The notes beneath the pieces were generated by a model that did not search any database, was not told where the DNA came from, and saw nothing but the letters and a program-made list of their open reading frames with translations. Below, piece after piece: positions 26,995 to 34,209 of a stretch of DNA of 50,375 bases. The translations under genes were made by a program, and so were the position numbers. Source of the stretch: Halioglobus sp. GTDB taxonomy: Bacteria; Pseudomonadota; Gammaproteobacteria; Pseudomonadales; Halieaceae. The stretch is taken from assembly GCA_020443425.1 (NCBI GenBank), contig JAGRIE010000005.1:1-50375 (forward strand). Direction: 5' to 3'. How positions within the stretch are numbered: position 1 is the stretch's first letter; every line of letters starts with the position of its first letter.

Positions 26995-28614
26995 GTGAAC
27001 AAGTTAGCTCTGGCAAACCCTGCTGACCGGATTTTTGGCCGCATGCTGGCGCGTCAGGCCGAGCAGGCCGGGGACACGGAATTCCTGGTGACTGACGATC
27101 AGCGCATCAGCTTTGCTGAAGCGGAGTCGCTCACCAATGCGCTGGCCGGAGGCCTGCGACATCTGGGCATCGCGAAGGGCGACCGCGTTGCGCTCTACAT
27201 CGGCAATCGCCCGGAGATGGTGCTGCTGGCGCTGGCGGTCAACAAACTGGGGGCCGTCTGGACACCGATTAACACCGACTACAAGGGTGAGTGGCTGCTC
27301 GAAACCCTGAATCGCGGTCGCTGCAAGCTCCTGGTCACCGACGCCGAGCTGCAATCCCGCGTTGCCGATATCCAGCACAGCCTGGACATAGAGCGGCTGG
27401 CCCTGATTGCCGATCACGGCTGCAGCCAACTCGGCCCGGGGGTCAGCTACTACGCTGACCTGCTTGACAGCACACCCCTTCTGCCCGATTACAGCGATAT
27501 GAGCTACGGCGACACCTGTGCAATTCTGTGGACTTCCGGCACCACCGGCAAATCCAAGGGCGTGATGCAGAGTTACAACAACTGGATCCGCGCCATCGTC
27601 GAGGGCGCGAGCAGGCAGTACGACTCGCAAGCGGGCGATGTCATCTACTGTGTGCTGCCGCTGTTCAACTCCGCCGCCTGGATCACCAGCATTTTCCGCG
27701 CCCTGATTGAGGGGATTCCCTGCGTCATCGAAAGCAGGTTTTCCGTGTCGGCATTCTGGGACAGGATAAAGCACTTCGGGGCCACCCAGACCTTTGCCAT
27801 CGGCGCCATGGGCGTATTCCTCCTGAACAGCCCGGAGCGGGAGGATGACGCTGACACCCCGTTGGCCAAGGCGCAGATCGTACCGATGCCACCGCAGCAG
27901 TGGGGCAACTTTGAGCGACGCTTCGGGCTCAAGCTACTGCGCGGAGGCCTCGGCATGAGCGAGTGCCTGCAGATCCTGAGCCAGACCGAGGATCGCGACG
28001 ATGTGCCGGTATACGCGCTGGGATTCGCCCCGGCGGATGTGGATATCTGCCTGTTTGACGACAACGGTGAGCCCGTGGCCGATGGCGAGAGCGGTGAGAT
28101 AGGCATCAAGCCACTGGCGCCGCACGTGCTGTTCAACGGCTATTTTGACGACCCCGCCACCACAGCTGCCAGTTACCGCGGGGACTGGTTCATGACCGGC
28201 GACATCGGCCGCAGGGACCCCGCCACCGGCGCGTATTTTTACGTCGACAGGAAGAAAGACGCGGTCCGGTTTGCCGGTCGCAATATCTCCACGCTCGAGG
28301 TGGAAAGCGTTGTGCGCCAACACCCGGATGTGCAGGACGTGGCGGCGTTGGGCATCCCCTCGCGCGAGATACAGAGCGAGGATGAACTGATGATCTGTGT
28401 GGTGTTGAAGCCCGGAGCCAACACCTGTCACGAAGATCTCTGCGCATTCATCAACGATAACGGCCCGTATTACTTCGTCCCTCGCTACATGAACTTTGTC
28501 GACAGCCTGCCGTATACCGCGACCAACAAGGTGCAGAAATATGTATTGCGGGACGCGGGTATCAGCGACCAGACCTGGGATTTGAAACAATCGGACTACC
28601 AGGTACGGCGGTAG
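26995..28614 (+). CDS. AMP-forming acyl-CoA synthetase (crotonobetaine/carnitine-CoA ligase-like)
   Basis: ANL-superfamily ligase of 539 aa. The P-loop TSGTTGKSKG is at 180-189, the hinge/acceptor region reads WFMTGDIGRRDPATGAYFYVDRKKDAVRFAGRNIS, and the A10 lysine lies near 512 (TATNKVQKY). The overall pattern resembles CaiC-like acid-CoA ligases. The start is a GTG at 26995 with AGGA nine bases ahead; an ATG at 26990 is out of frame and meets a stop at once. It probably activates the acid made by the upstream dioxygenase. Confidence 0.9.
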   Translation: MNKLALANPADRIFGRMLARQAEQAGDTEFLVTDDQRISFAEAESLTNALAGGLRHLGIAKGDRVALYIGNRPEMVLLALAVNKLGAVWTPINTDYKGEWLLETLNRGRCKLLVTDAELQSRVADIQHSLDIERLALIADHGCSQLGPGVSYYADLLDSTPLLPDYSDMSYGDTCAILWTSGTTGKSKGVMQSYNNWIRAIVEGASRQYDSQAGDVIYCVLPLFNSAAWITSIFRALIEGIPCVIESRFSVSAFWDRIKHFGATQTFAIGAMGVFLLNSPEREDDADTPLAKAQIVPMPPQQWGNFERRFGLKLLRGGLGMSECLQILSQTEDRDDVPVYALGFAPADVDICLFDDNGEPVADGESGEIGIKPLAPHVLFNGYFDDPATTAASYRGDWFMTGDIGRRDPATGAYFYVDRKKDAVRFAGRNISTLEVESVVRQHPDVQDVAALGIPSREIQSEDELMICVVLKPGANTCHEDLCAFINDNGPYYFVPRYMNFVDSLPYTATNKVQKYVLRDAGISDQTWDLKQSDYQVRR

Positions 28615-28781
28615 TGGCCGGGTCCGGAATTCCCGGCTGTCGCAGCCAGGGCTAAACACATAAACCACAGGGCGCTGAGTGTGGCAAAGTGGGGGCCCTG
28701 CCTTTCCAAACACCCCCGACGACGTATAATCACATGTCAACCGGGACGACTCGAAGATGGGTCCGCGATAGAGAGACCAGG

Positions 28782-29057
28782 ATGCCATGGCATTACTTGA
28801 ACTGCGGCGATCCAACGCTCAGCGACCCTGCCGTGCAGGGTGTTATCGACGCGTTTGACCGTATACATCGCCACCAGTTGCTGCCGGCCGATGCGGTCAT
28901 TTATTCCCGGCATGAATCGCACGGAGACCTGCACTGTACGCTGGTGCTCTACTTCAATCCCGGCGCCGCGCCAGTCGCCAGCGCAACCGGGGCAACCGCC
29001 TGCTCCAGGCCGCAGCCGCACGGACTCTCGAAACTGGTATCGAATCCGCAGGCATAA
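28782..29057 (+). CDS. Small hypothetical protein between two CoA ligases
   Basis: I do not recognise this 91-aa protein. It starts MPWHYLNCGDPTLSD and has a helix-like segment (AVQGVIDAFDRIHRHQLL), a strand-like segment (DAVIYSRHESHGDLHCTLVLYFN) and a low-complexity Ala/Pro/Ser tail. The first 65 residues look like a small alpha-beta domain, and the tail may be disordered or unreal. The ATG at 28782 has GAGAG seven bases ahead. It lies 24 bp before the next ligase, so if real it is in the same operon. Confidence 0.5.
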   Translation: MPWHYLNCGDPTLSDPAVQGVIDAFDRIHRHQLLPADAVIYSRHESHGDLHCTLVLYFNPGAAPVASATGATACSRPQPHGLSKLVSNPQA

Positions 29058-29081
29058 CCACTTTTTTAATGGATAACAAAT

Positions 29082-30773
29082 ATGGACGACAGCAAACAAG
29101 CCTTTGACGCATCGATTGCCGCCCTGACAGCAGCAGGTCGCGACTTTGAAACCGTGCCACGCACCATCAACGGCGTTGAATACACCGTGTACAAACACGC
29201 GCCGTCGACACTTCTGGAGGTCTACCTCGCCGCCACTGCACACGGCGACAAGGAGTTCATCGTCTATGAGGGTGAGCGCTATACCTTCAATGATTTTTTC
29301 CAGCAGGCCTGGGCCATCGCGGATGCGCTGTCGCGCCGGCACGGCATCGTTGCGGGCGACCGCGTGGGCATCGCCATGCGCAATTACCCGGAGTGGCTCA
29401 GCGCCTATGTCGCGATCACCGCGATGGGGGCAGTGGCCGTGCCGATCAACAGCTGGGGCATGGCGCCGGAGCTGTTGTTCGCAGTGCGCGACAGCGACTG
29501 CAAAACCGTCTTCTGCGACCAGCAGCGCTTCGACCTGATGGCAGAGGGTCTGGCCGAATCGAATATACAGGCAGTCATCGCCCGACCCGATACGTCCAGT
29601 CATGGCACTGCTCCCTCGCTGCAGGACTTTATCGCCGACAGCGCAAACGCCGTGCCTCCGACCGCCAGTATCGCCAGCGAGGACAACGTGATGATCATGT
29701 ACACCTCCGGCACGACTGGAAAACCCAAAGGTGCGGTCTCCACTCACCGCGCGCTGTGCCAGGCGTTGATGAATTTCGACTGCAGCGCGATGGCGTCGGC
29801 CATGGCCAATCCCGAACTCATCGGCGCGATGCTGTCCAAGGGGTTTGAGCCAGCCCAGATGCTGGCCGTCCCGCTGTTCCATGTCAGCGGCCTGCACGCC
29901 GTCTTCCTCACCGCGCTGCGCGGCGGGCGCAAGATTGTAATGATGTACAAGTGGGATGCGATCAAGGCGCTGCAACTGATCGAGCAGGAGCGCATCACGG
30001 TACTCAGCGTGGCGCCGTCGATGATGTTGCAGATGCTGGAATCCCCCGAGTTCGATAACTACGACACCAGCAGCTTGTCCAGCCTGGGCGCAGGCGGCTC
30101 GGCGACGCCGGCGAAGGTATCGGCGCTGATGCGTGAAAAAGTGAGCAATATGTATGGCGGCACCGGCTGGGGCCTGACCGAAACCAATTCCATCGGCACC
30201 GCCTTCACCGGGCAGGCGTTTATCGACAACCCCGGCAGCGCCGGTTTCTGCCATGCCACCGTGCAGGTGAAAGCGTGTGACGAGGACGGCCAACCACTGC
30301 CTGCGGGAACACCGGGACGTCTCTGGATCAAGACCCCGACACTGGTCAGCGGCTACTGGAAACGACCCGATGCCAATGCGAAAAGCTTCCGCGAAGGCTG
30401 GTTCGACAGTGAGGATATCGGCTACTTCGACGAGCGCGGTTATCTCTACCTGTCGGACCGCGCCAAGGACATGATCATCCGCGGCGGCGAGAATATCTAC
30501 CCGGCCGAGATTGAAGCGGTCCTGCATGAACACCCCGGTGTGCGCGAAGTGGCGGCATTCGGTCTTGCCGATGAAACACTGGGTGAGCAGGTCGCTGTCA
30601 CCGTGGTGACCAATGACGGCGTCTCACTCGACGAAGAGGAACTGAAGACCTTTGCCCGGCAGCGACTGGCCGCCTTCAAGGTCCCGCAGCGGGTGACCGT
30701 ATCCAGCGAGCCGCTGCCGCGCAACGCTGCTGGCAAGGTGCTGAAACACGTCCTCAAGCAGGCGTTGTCTTAG
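29082..30773 (+). CDS. AMP-forming fatty-acid/aryl-CoA ligase
   Basis: ANL-superfamily ligase of 563 aa. The P-loop TSGTTGKPKG is at 208-217, with the GWGLTETNSIG aromatic-substrate-pocket motif, GWFDSEDIGYFDERGYLYLSDRAKDMIIRGGENIYPAEIE, and a C-terminal catalytic lysine in PRNAAGKVLKH. These match class I acyl-CoA synthetases of medium- to long-chain or aryl acids. It ends the LysR-linked operon and faces the convergent egtD. Two ligases in one operon suggest that two acids are formed from one substrate, or that a starting acid and a product are both activated. Confidence 0.92.
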   Translation: MDDSKQAFDASIAALTAAGRDFETVPRTINGVEYTVYKHAPSTLLEVYLAATAHGDKEFIVYEGERYTFNDFFQQAWAIADALSRRHGIVAGDRVGIAMRNYPEWLSAYVAITAMGAVAVPINSWGMAPELLFAVRDSDCKTVFCDQQRFDLMAEGLAESNIQAVIARPDTSSHGTAPSLQDFIADSANAVPPTASIASEDNVMIMYTSGTTGKPKGAVSTHRALCQALMNFDCSAMASAMANPELIGAMLSKGFEPAQMLAVPLFHVSGLHAVFLTALRGGRKIVMMYKWDAIKALQLIEQERITVLSVAPSMMLQMLESPEFDNYDTSSLSSLGAGGSATPAKVSALMREKVSNMYGGTGWGLTETNSIGTAFTGQAFIDNPGSAGFCHATVQVKACDEDGQPLPAGTPGRLWIKTPTLVSGYWKRPDANAKSFREGWFDSEDIGYFDERGYLYLSDRAKDMIIRGGENIYPAEIEAVLHEHPGVREVAAFGLADETLGEQVAVTVVTNDGVSLDEEELKTFARQRLAAFKVPQRVTVSSEPLPRNAAGKVLKHVLKQALS

Positions 30774-30786
30774 GCCATTGCACCAC

Positions 30787-30807
30787 GCCGGCAGCAACAC
30801 TGCCGGC
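30787..30807. terminator. Hairpin between convergent CoA ligase and egtD genes
   Basis: A perfect 8-bp stem, GCCGGCAG (30787-30794) / CTGCCGGC (30100 series, 30800-30807), with a 5-base loop sits in the 33-bp gap between two convergent genes and touches the egtD stop codon. There is no T-run, so it may be a weak bidirectional terminator or a 3'-end stabiliser. Confidence 0.5.
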
Positions 30808-31787
30808 TAGCTGTCGCGCACCGAGAGAAAATGGACACTGAACAACCGGCGGTCGTCGAGCCAGCTCTTTTGCAGCGTGTAGCCGGCCGCTTCGACCAGT
30901 GCCTTGAAGTCCTCGAGGGTGTACTTGTAGGAGTTTTCTGTGTGCAGCGTCTCACCGCTGGCGAAAGTCACTGCACCGCCGTCGACCTGCACCGTCTGTG
31001 AGATCTCACTCACCAGGTGCATCTCGATGCGCTGCAGTGGTTTGTTGTACACGGCTCGGTGGGAGAACTGCCGCGTATCGAAATCCGCCCCGGCTACCCG
31101 GTTGATGGTATTCAGTATATTGAGGTTGAATTCAGCGGTGACACCACCGGCATCGTTATACGCCGCGTTGAGCACATCCTCCGGCTTGTCCAGATCCACC
31201 CCGATCAACACAGCACCATCGGCACCGATCCAGCCACGCTGTTCGGCGAGGAATTCCCGCGCCACCGCGGGCTCCATATTGCCTATGGTTGAACCCGGGT
31301 AAAAAATGATGCGGCGCCCGGCGGGCAGGTCGGTCTGCGTATACCACCGGTCGGCAAAGTCCGCGCAGATCGCGTGAACCTGCAACCAGGGGAATTCCCG
31401 GCCCAATTTCAGCGCTGACTGGTACAGGAATGCAGCGGAGATATCCAGCGGTATGTAGGCCGCCGGTCGCACGCTGGAGAGCAACAGCCTGACCTTCTCG
31501 CTACTGCCACTGCCGGGCTCAATGAGCACACACCCGCGCCCACACAGCCGGGCGATGTCCCCGGCGTGGCGCCGCAGAATCGCCATTTCGGTGCGGGTCG
31601 GGTAGTACTCCGGCTGCCGGGTGATCTGTTCGAACAGCCCCGAGCCGCGCTCGTCGTAGAAATACTTCGGGTTCGCCCGCTTCTGTGGCTGCTCGAGGCC
31701 GGCGATCACCTCGGCCCTGCTGTCACCGGACTCAGGCTGCTGGTCTTCAAAGAATACATTGTCAACTCGGGCGGCGGTTACTGGCAT
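30807..31787 (-). CDS. egtD: L-histidine N-alpha-methyltransferase, ergothioneine synthesis
   Basis: SAM-dependent enzyme of 326 aa that trimethylates histidine to hercynine, the first step of ergothioneine synthesis. Family hallmarks are KYFYDERGSGLFEQITRQPEYYPTRTE, LIEPGSGSSEKVRLLL at the SAM site, YIPLDISAAFL, and FYPGSTIGNMEP. The length matches the family. CGGAG lies about 7 bases before the ATG. It follows egtB by 27 bp, and no glutamylcysteine ligase (EgtA) or lyase (EgtE) gene is adjacent, as is common where general glutathione enzymes or other lyases serve. Confidence 0.95.
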   Translation of the reverse strand: MPVTAARVDNVFFEDQQPESGDSRAEVIAGLEQPQKRANPKYFYDERGSGLFEQITRQPEYYPTRTEMAILRRHAGDIARLCGRGCVLIEPGSGSSEKVRLLLSSVRPAAYIPLDISAAFLYQSALKLGREFPWLQVHAICADFADRWYTQTDLPAGRRIIFYPGSTIGNMEPAVAREFLAEQRGWIGADGAVLIGVDLDKPEDVLNAAYNDAGGVTAEFNLNILNTINRVAGADFDTRQFSHRAVYNKPLQRIEMHLVSEISQTVQVDGGAVTFASGETLHTENSYKYTLEDFKALVEAAGYTLQKSWLDDRRLFSVHFLSVRDS

Positions 31788-31814
31788 GGTTTACTCCGTT
31801 GCTGTTATCTGAAT

Positions 31815-33071
31815 TTACAAATCCCTGGCGAGGCGAACCCCGCTGAACTGCCAGCGATCCTGAGGATAGAAGAAATTGCGGTAGCTGGCCCTGGTGTGGC
31901 CGCGCGCGGTGACACAGGCGCCACCGCGCAATACCCACTGGTTGGCCATGAACTTGCCGTTGTACTCCCCTATCGCGCCCGCAGCGGGTTTGAAGCCGGG
32001 GTAAGGGCGGTAGGCAGAACCGGTCCACTGCCAGCACTGGTCGAAGAGCTGCAGCAGCGGCTCATCGCCCGTCGCCGTACCGGGGTGCAGCGCGGGCGGG
32101 TCGACACGCGCAGCGGTTCCGCCCTGCGCACTGGCGGCAGACTCCCACTCAAATTCCGTAGGCAGGCGCGCATCCGCCCAGCTGGCGTAGGCGTCGGCTT
32201 CATAGCCGCTGAGATGACACACCGGCTGCCACGGCTGCCGCGGTTGCAGCCCATGCAGCGTAAAATGCATCGGCACACCGTCGCGCTGCTGCCAGTACAG
32301 TGGCTGTTGCCACTGCTGCTCCTGCACGATGGCCCAGCCATCGGCCAGCCAGAACTCGGGGCGCCGATACCCGCCATCGTCCACAAACGCCTGGAATTCC
32401 CGGTTGGTAACAAGGCGTCGCGCCAGTGCAAACGGCGCGAGAAAAACACTGTGAACGGGCCCCTCGTTGTCAAAGGCGAACTGGCCAGCAGCGGCCTCGC
32501 GACCCACTGTCACCAGGCCTCCCCCGTACTCCCGCCACTCGCTGGCGACAGCAGGGCCGGCGTCAGGAAGCGGCGCTTTCGCACTGTAGGCGGGCGCTAT
32601 CGGGTTGGCGTAAAGTGAATATTTGAGATCCGTATAGAACAGCTCCTGGTGCTGCTGCTCATGCTCCACGCCCAGTCGACAGCGCGCCAGTATCGTCTCG
32701 CGCTGCGGATGGCCGACATCCCCGAGCAAGGCGGTCATTGCACGGTCGACGTGCGCACGGTAGTGGCGGATATCCTCTACACCCGGACGCGACAACAAAC
32801 CCCGCTGCGCGCGGCTGAACTGGGCCCCGACACCGTTGTAGTACGAGTTGAACAAAAATTCGTAACGCTCGTCGGGCGTGCGATAGTCGCGCGCGAACGG
32901 CTTCAGCAGAAAGGTCTCGAAAAACCAGCTGGTATGCGCCAGATGCCATTTCGGAGGGCTGGTGAATGCCTCTGCCTGCAGGCCGTAGTCCTCGATGTAG
33001 AGCGGCTCACAGGCCGCCAGTGACTGCTCGCGGGTGCGGGTAAAGCGCGCCATGATATCGGCTTCAGTCAT
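31815..33071 (-). CDS. egtB: Hercynine oxygenase (sulfoxide synthase), ergothioneine synthesis
   Basis: Non-haem iron enzyme of 418 aa that forms the C-S bond between hercynine and a thiol (gamma-glutamylcysteine or cysteine) using O2. An N-terminal DinB-like domain holds iron ligands H46 (HLAHTSWFFETF), H137 and H141 (HEQQHQE, the HX3HXE motif). The C-terminal formylglycine-enzyme-like domain ends YRNFFYPQDRWQFSGVRLARDL, which is typical. The ATG at 33071 overlaps the stop of the upstream PhzF-like gene by 8 bp, so the two are translationally coupled. With egtD it should convert histidine to the ergothioneine sulfoxide precursor. Confidence 0.95.
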   Translation of the reverse strand: MTEADIMARFTRTREQSLAACEPLYIEDYGLQAEAFTSPPKWHLAHTSWFFETFLLKPFARDYRTPDERYEFLFNSYYNGVGAQFSRAQRGLLSRPGVEDIRHYRAHVDRAMTALLGDVGHPQRETILARCRLGVEHEQQHQELFYTDLKYSLYANPIAPAYSAKAPLPDAGPAVASEWREYGGGLVTVGREAAAGQFAFDNEGPVHSVFLAPFALARRLVTNREFQAFVDDGGYRRPEFWLADGWAIVQEQQWQQPLYWQQRDGVPMHFTLHGLQPRQPWQPVCHLSGYEADAYASWADARLPTEFEWESAASAQGGTAARVDPPALHPGTATGDEPLLQLFDQCWQWTGSAYRPYPGFKPAAGAIGEYNGKFMANQWVLRGGACVTARGHTRASYRNFFYPQDRWQFSGVRLARDL

Positions 33072-33972
33072 CAGCTCGCGCCTCCGTGTCAATGCAGCGG
33101 CCGCCGACCTCCACATGGGAGGACTGGTAGCGCGACAGCAGCAGGCCGCCCGCCTGCGAGGCCTGGTGCGCCGTCAGGTGGCTGTGCCGCGGTGACCAGT
33201 AGTGCGCCAGCACCCGCATTGCCGACCCGGTCGCGGCATCTTCAACGACACCATACTGTGGAGCGAAATACCGCAGCTGTACCGCTGCCGCACCCCACTG
33301 CGGCTGTGCCGCGGTGCAGATCAGTGCCCGGCCGGTATAGTCGCCGGCATCGACGGGAGGCAGCAACCGCTGCAGCGCAAAGTCGTCCGGCCACTGCAAC
33401 ACCAGGTAGCCCTGCTCACCGCCGGCCGTGGCCGCAGCGAGCGGCGGGCTGCCAGGGAATAACTGTGACAGCCAGTCGGGCAGCACACAGGCGCGCGTGC
33501 GAAGACTCGCAAAGCGCAGCCAGGTGAGATCGCCTTCGCGCCAGCTGGGCACGACACTGCCGTTCATCACCAGGGGCAATCGGTCTCGCTGCAATCGCCG
33601 CTGCCAGCTGTGGGCTGCGGCGAGCAGGCCGTGGCCACAGCACTGGATGATCTGGCCCGCGGCGCTGTAACACCTCACGGCGATCGCCGTATCACCGCCG
33701 CGTGTAACTGGCCAGCACCAGCAGCGGGTGGCCGTTGACGCGGATGTGGGCACACCGCGCGGCGCGGCATCCTGTATCGAGAGTTCGCAGGGATTGCCGG
33801 CACAGTGCCCACAGGGCTGTGGTTCACCGTCAGCCGATACAAAGCTGTGCAGACGCCGCCCGCGGTCGCCGGATCTGGCAGACCGGTGTGTCCTGTGTAT
33901 TGCGCCGCTGCTGGTCGTGATAGGAATCGTCCGCTCTCGTTTTATTCGGTTCTGGGTTTGCGCAGTAGGCAT
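33064..33972 (-). CDS. PhzF-like epimerase/isomerase with atypical N-terminus
   Basis: The C-terminal two thirds resemble the PhzF family: IIQCCGHGLLAAAHSW matches the CGHATLAAAH motif, and YFAPQYGVVEDAATGSAMRVLAHYW matches the FAP...EDPATGSA motif. PhzF proteins isomerise small acids such as dihydrohydroxyanthranilate and are related to diaminopimelate epimerase. The N-terminus is odd: the first 70 or so residues are rich in Arg, Cys and Thr, with only a GNP (AGNPCEL) recalling the family. The true start may be a GTG near 33753, giving 229 aa, or the 5' part may have shifted frame. It is coupled to egtB by an 8-bp overlap. Function is unknown. Confidence 0.6.
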   Translation of the reverse strand: MPTAQTQNRIKRERTIPITTSSGAIHRTHRSARSGDRGRRLHSFVSADGEPQPCGHCAGNPCELSIQDAAPRGVPTSASTATRCWCWPVTRGGDTAIAVRCYSAAGQIIQCCGHGLLAAAHSWQRRLQRDRLPLVMNGSVVPSWREGDLTWLRFASLRTRACVLPDWLSQLFPGSPPLAAATAGGEQGYLVLQWPDDFALQRLLPPVDAGDYTGRALICTAAQPQWGAAAVQLRYFAPQYGVVEDAATGSAMRVLAHYWSPRHSHLTAHQASQAGGLLLSRYQSSHVEVGGRCIDTEARADD

Positions 33973-34209
33973 AGCACTGACAGGGATTAACAGTGATTTA
34001 CGTTACACCCTCATGAATGGATCACCGCGGCGAGCGCGGACACTGTTTGTTTGCTAAGGATAGCAGCCCGACTGCAGTTCGCTACCCTAAAGCGACCCGC
34101 CCGGGACAATAGCATGGCGGCGATTCACACGGGCTGCACATTGCTCTAATGTGAGCTATGCTGGATTTCTTGCAGTACGCCAAATAACTATACCTCCAAG
34201 GACATACGT

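Noticed and set aside
26990-26997. ATG at 26990 as start of the first CoA ligase
   Set aside because: It is out of frame and reaches a stop two codons later; the GTG at 26995 with AGGA nine bases ahead fits.
28737-30533. A 598-codon minus-strand frame across the second CoA ligase
   Set aside because: The plus-strand ligase has all family motifs through the same bases; the antisense product resembles nothing and is a GC shadow.
33728-34057. Plus-strand frame antisense to the start of the PhzF-like gene
   Set aside because: No ribosome site or family similarity; its one hydrophobic stretch arises by chance.
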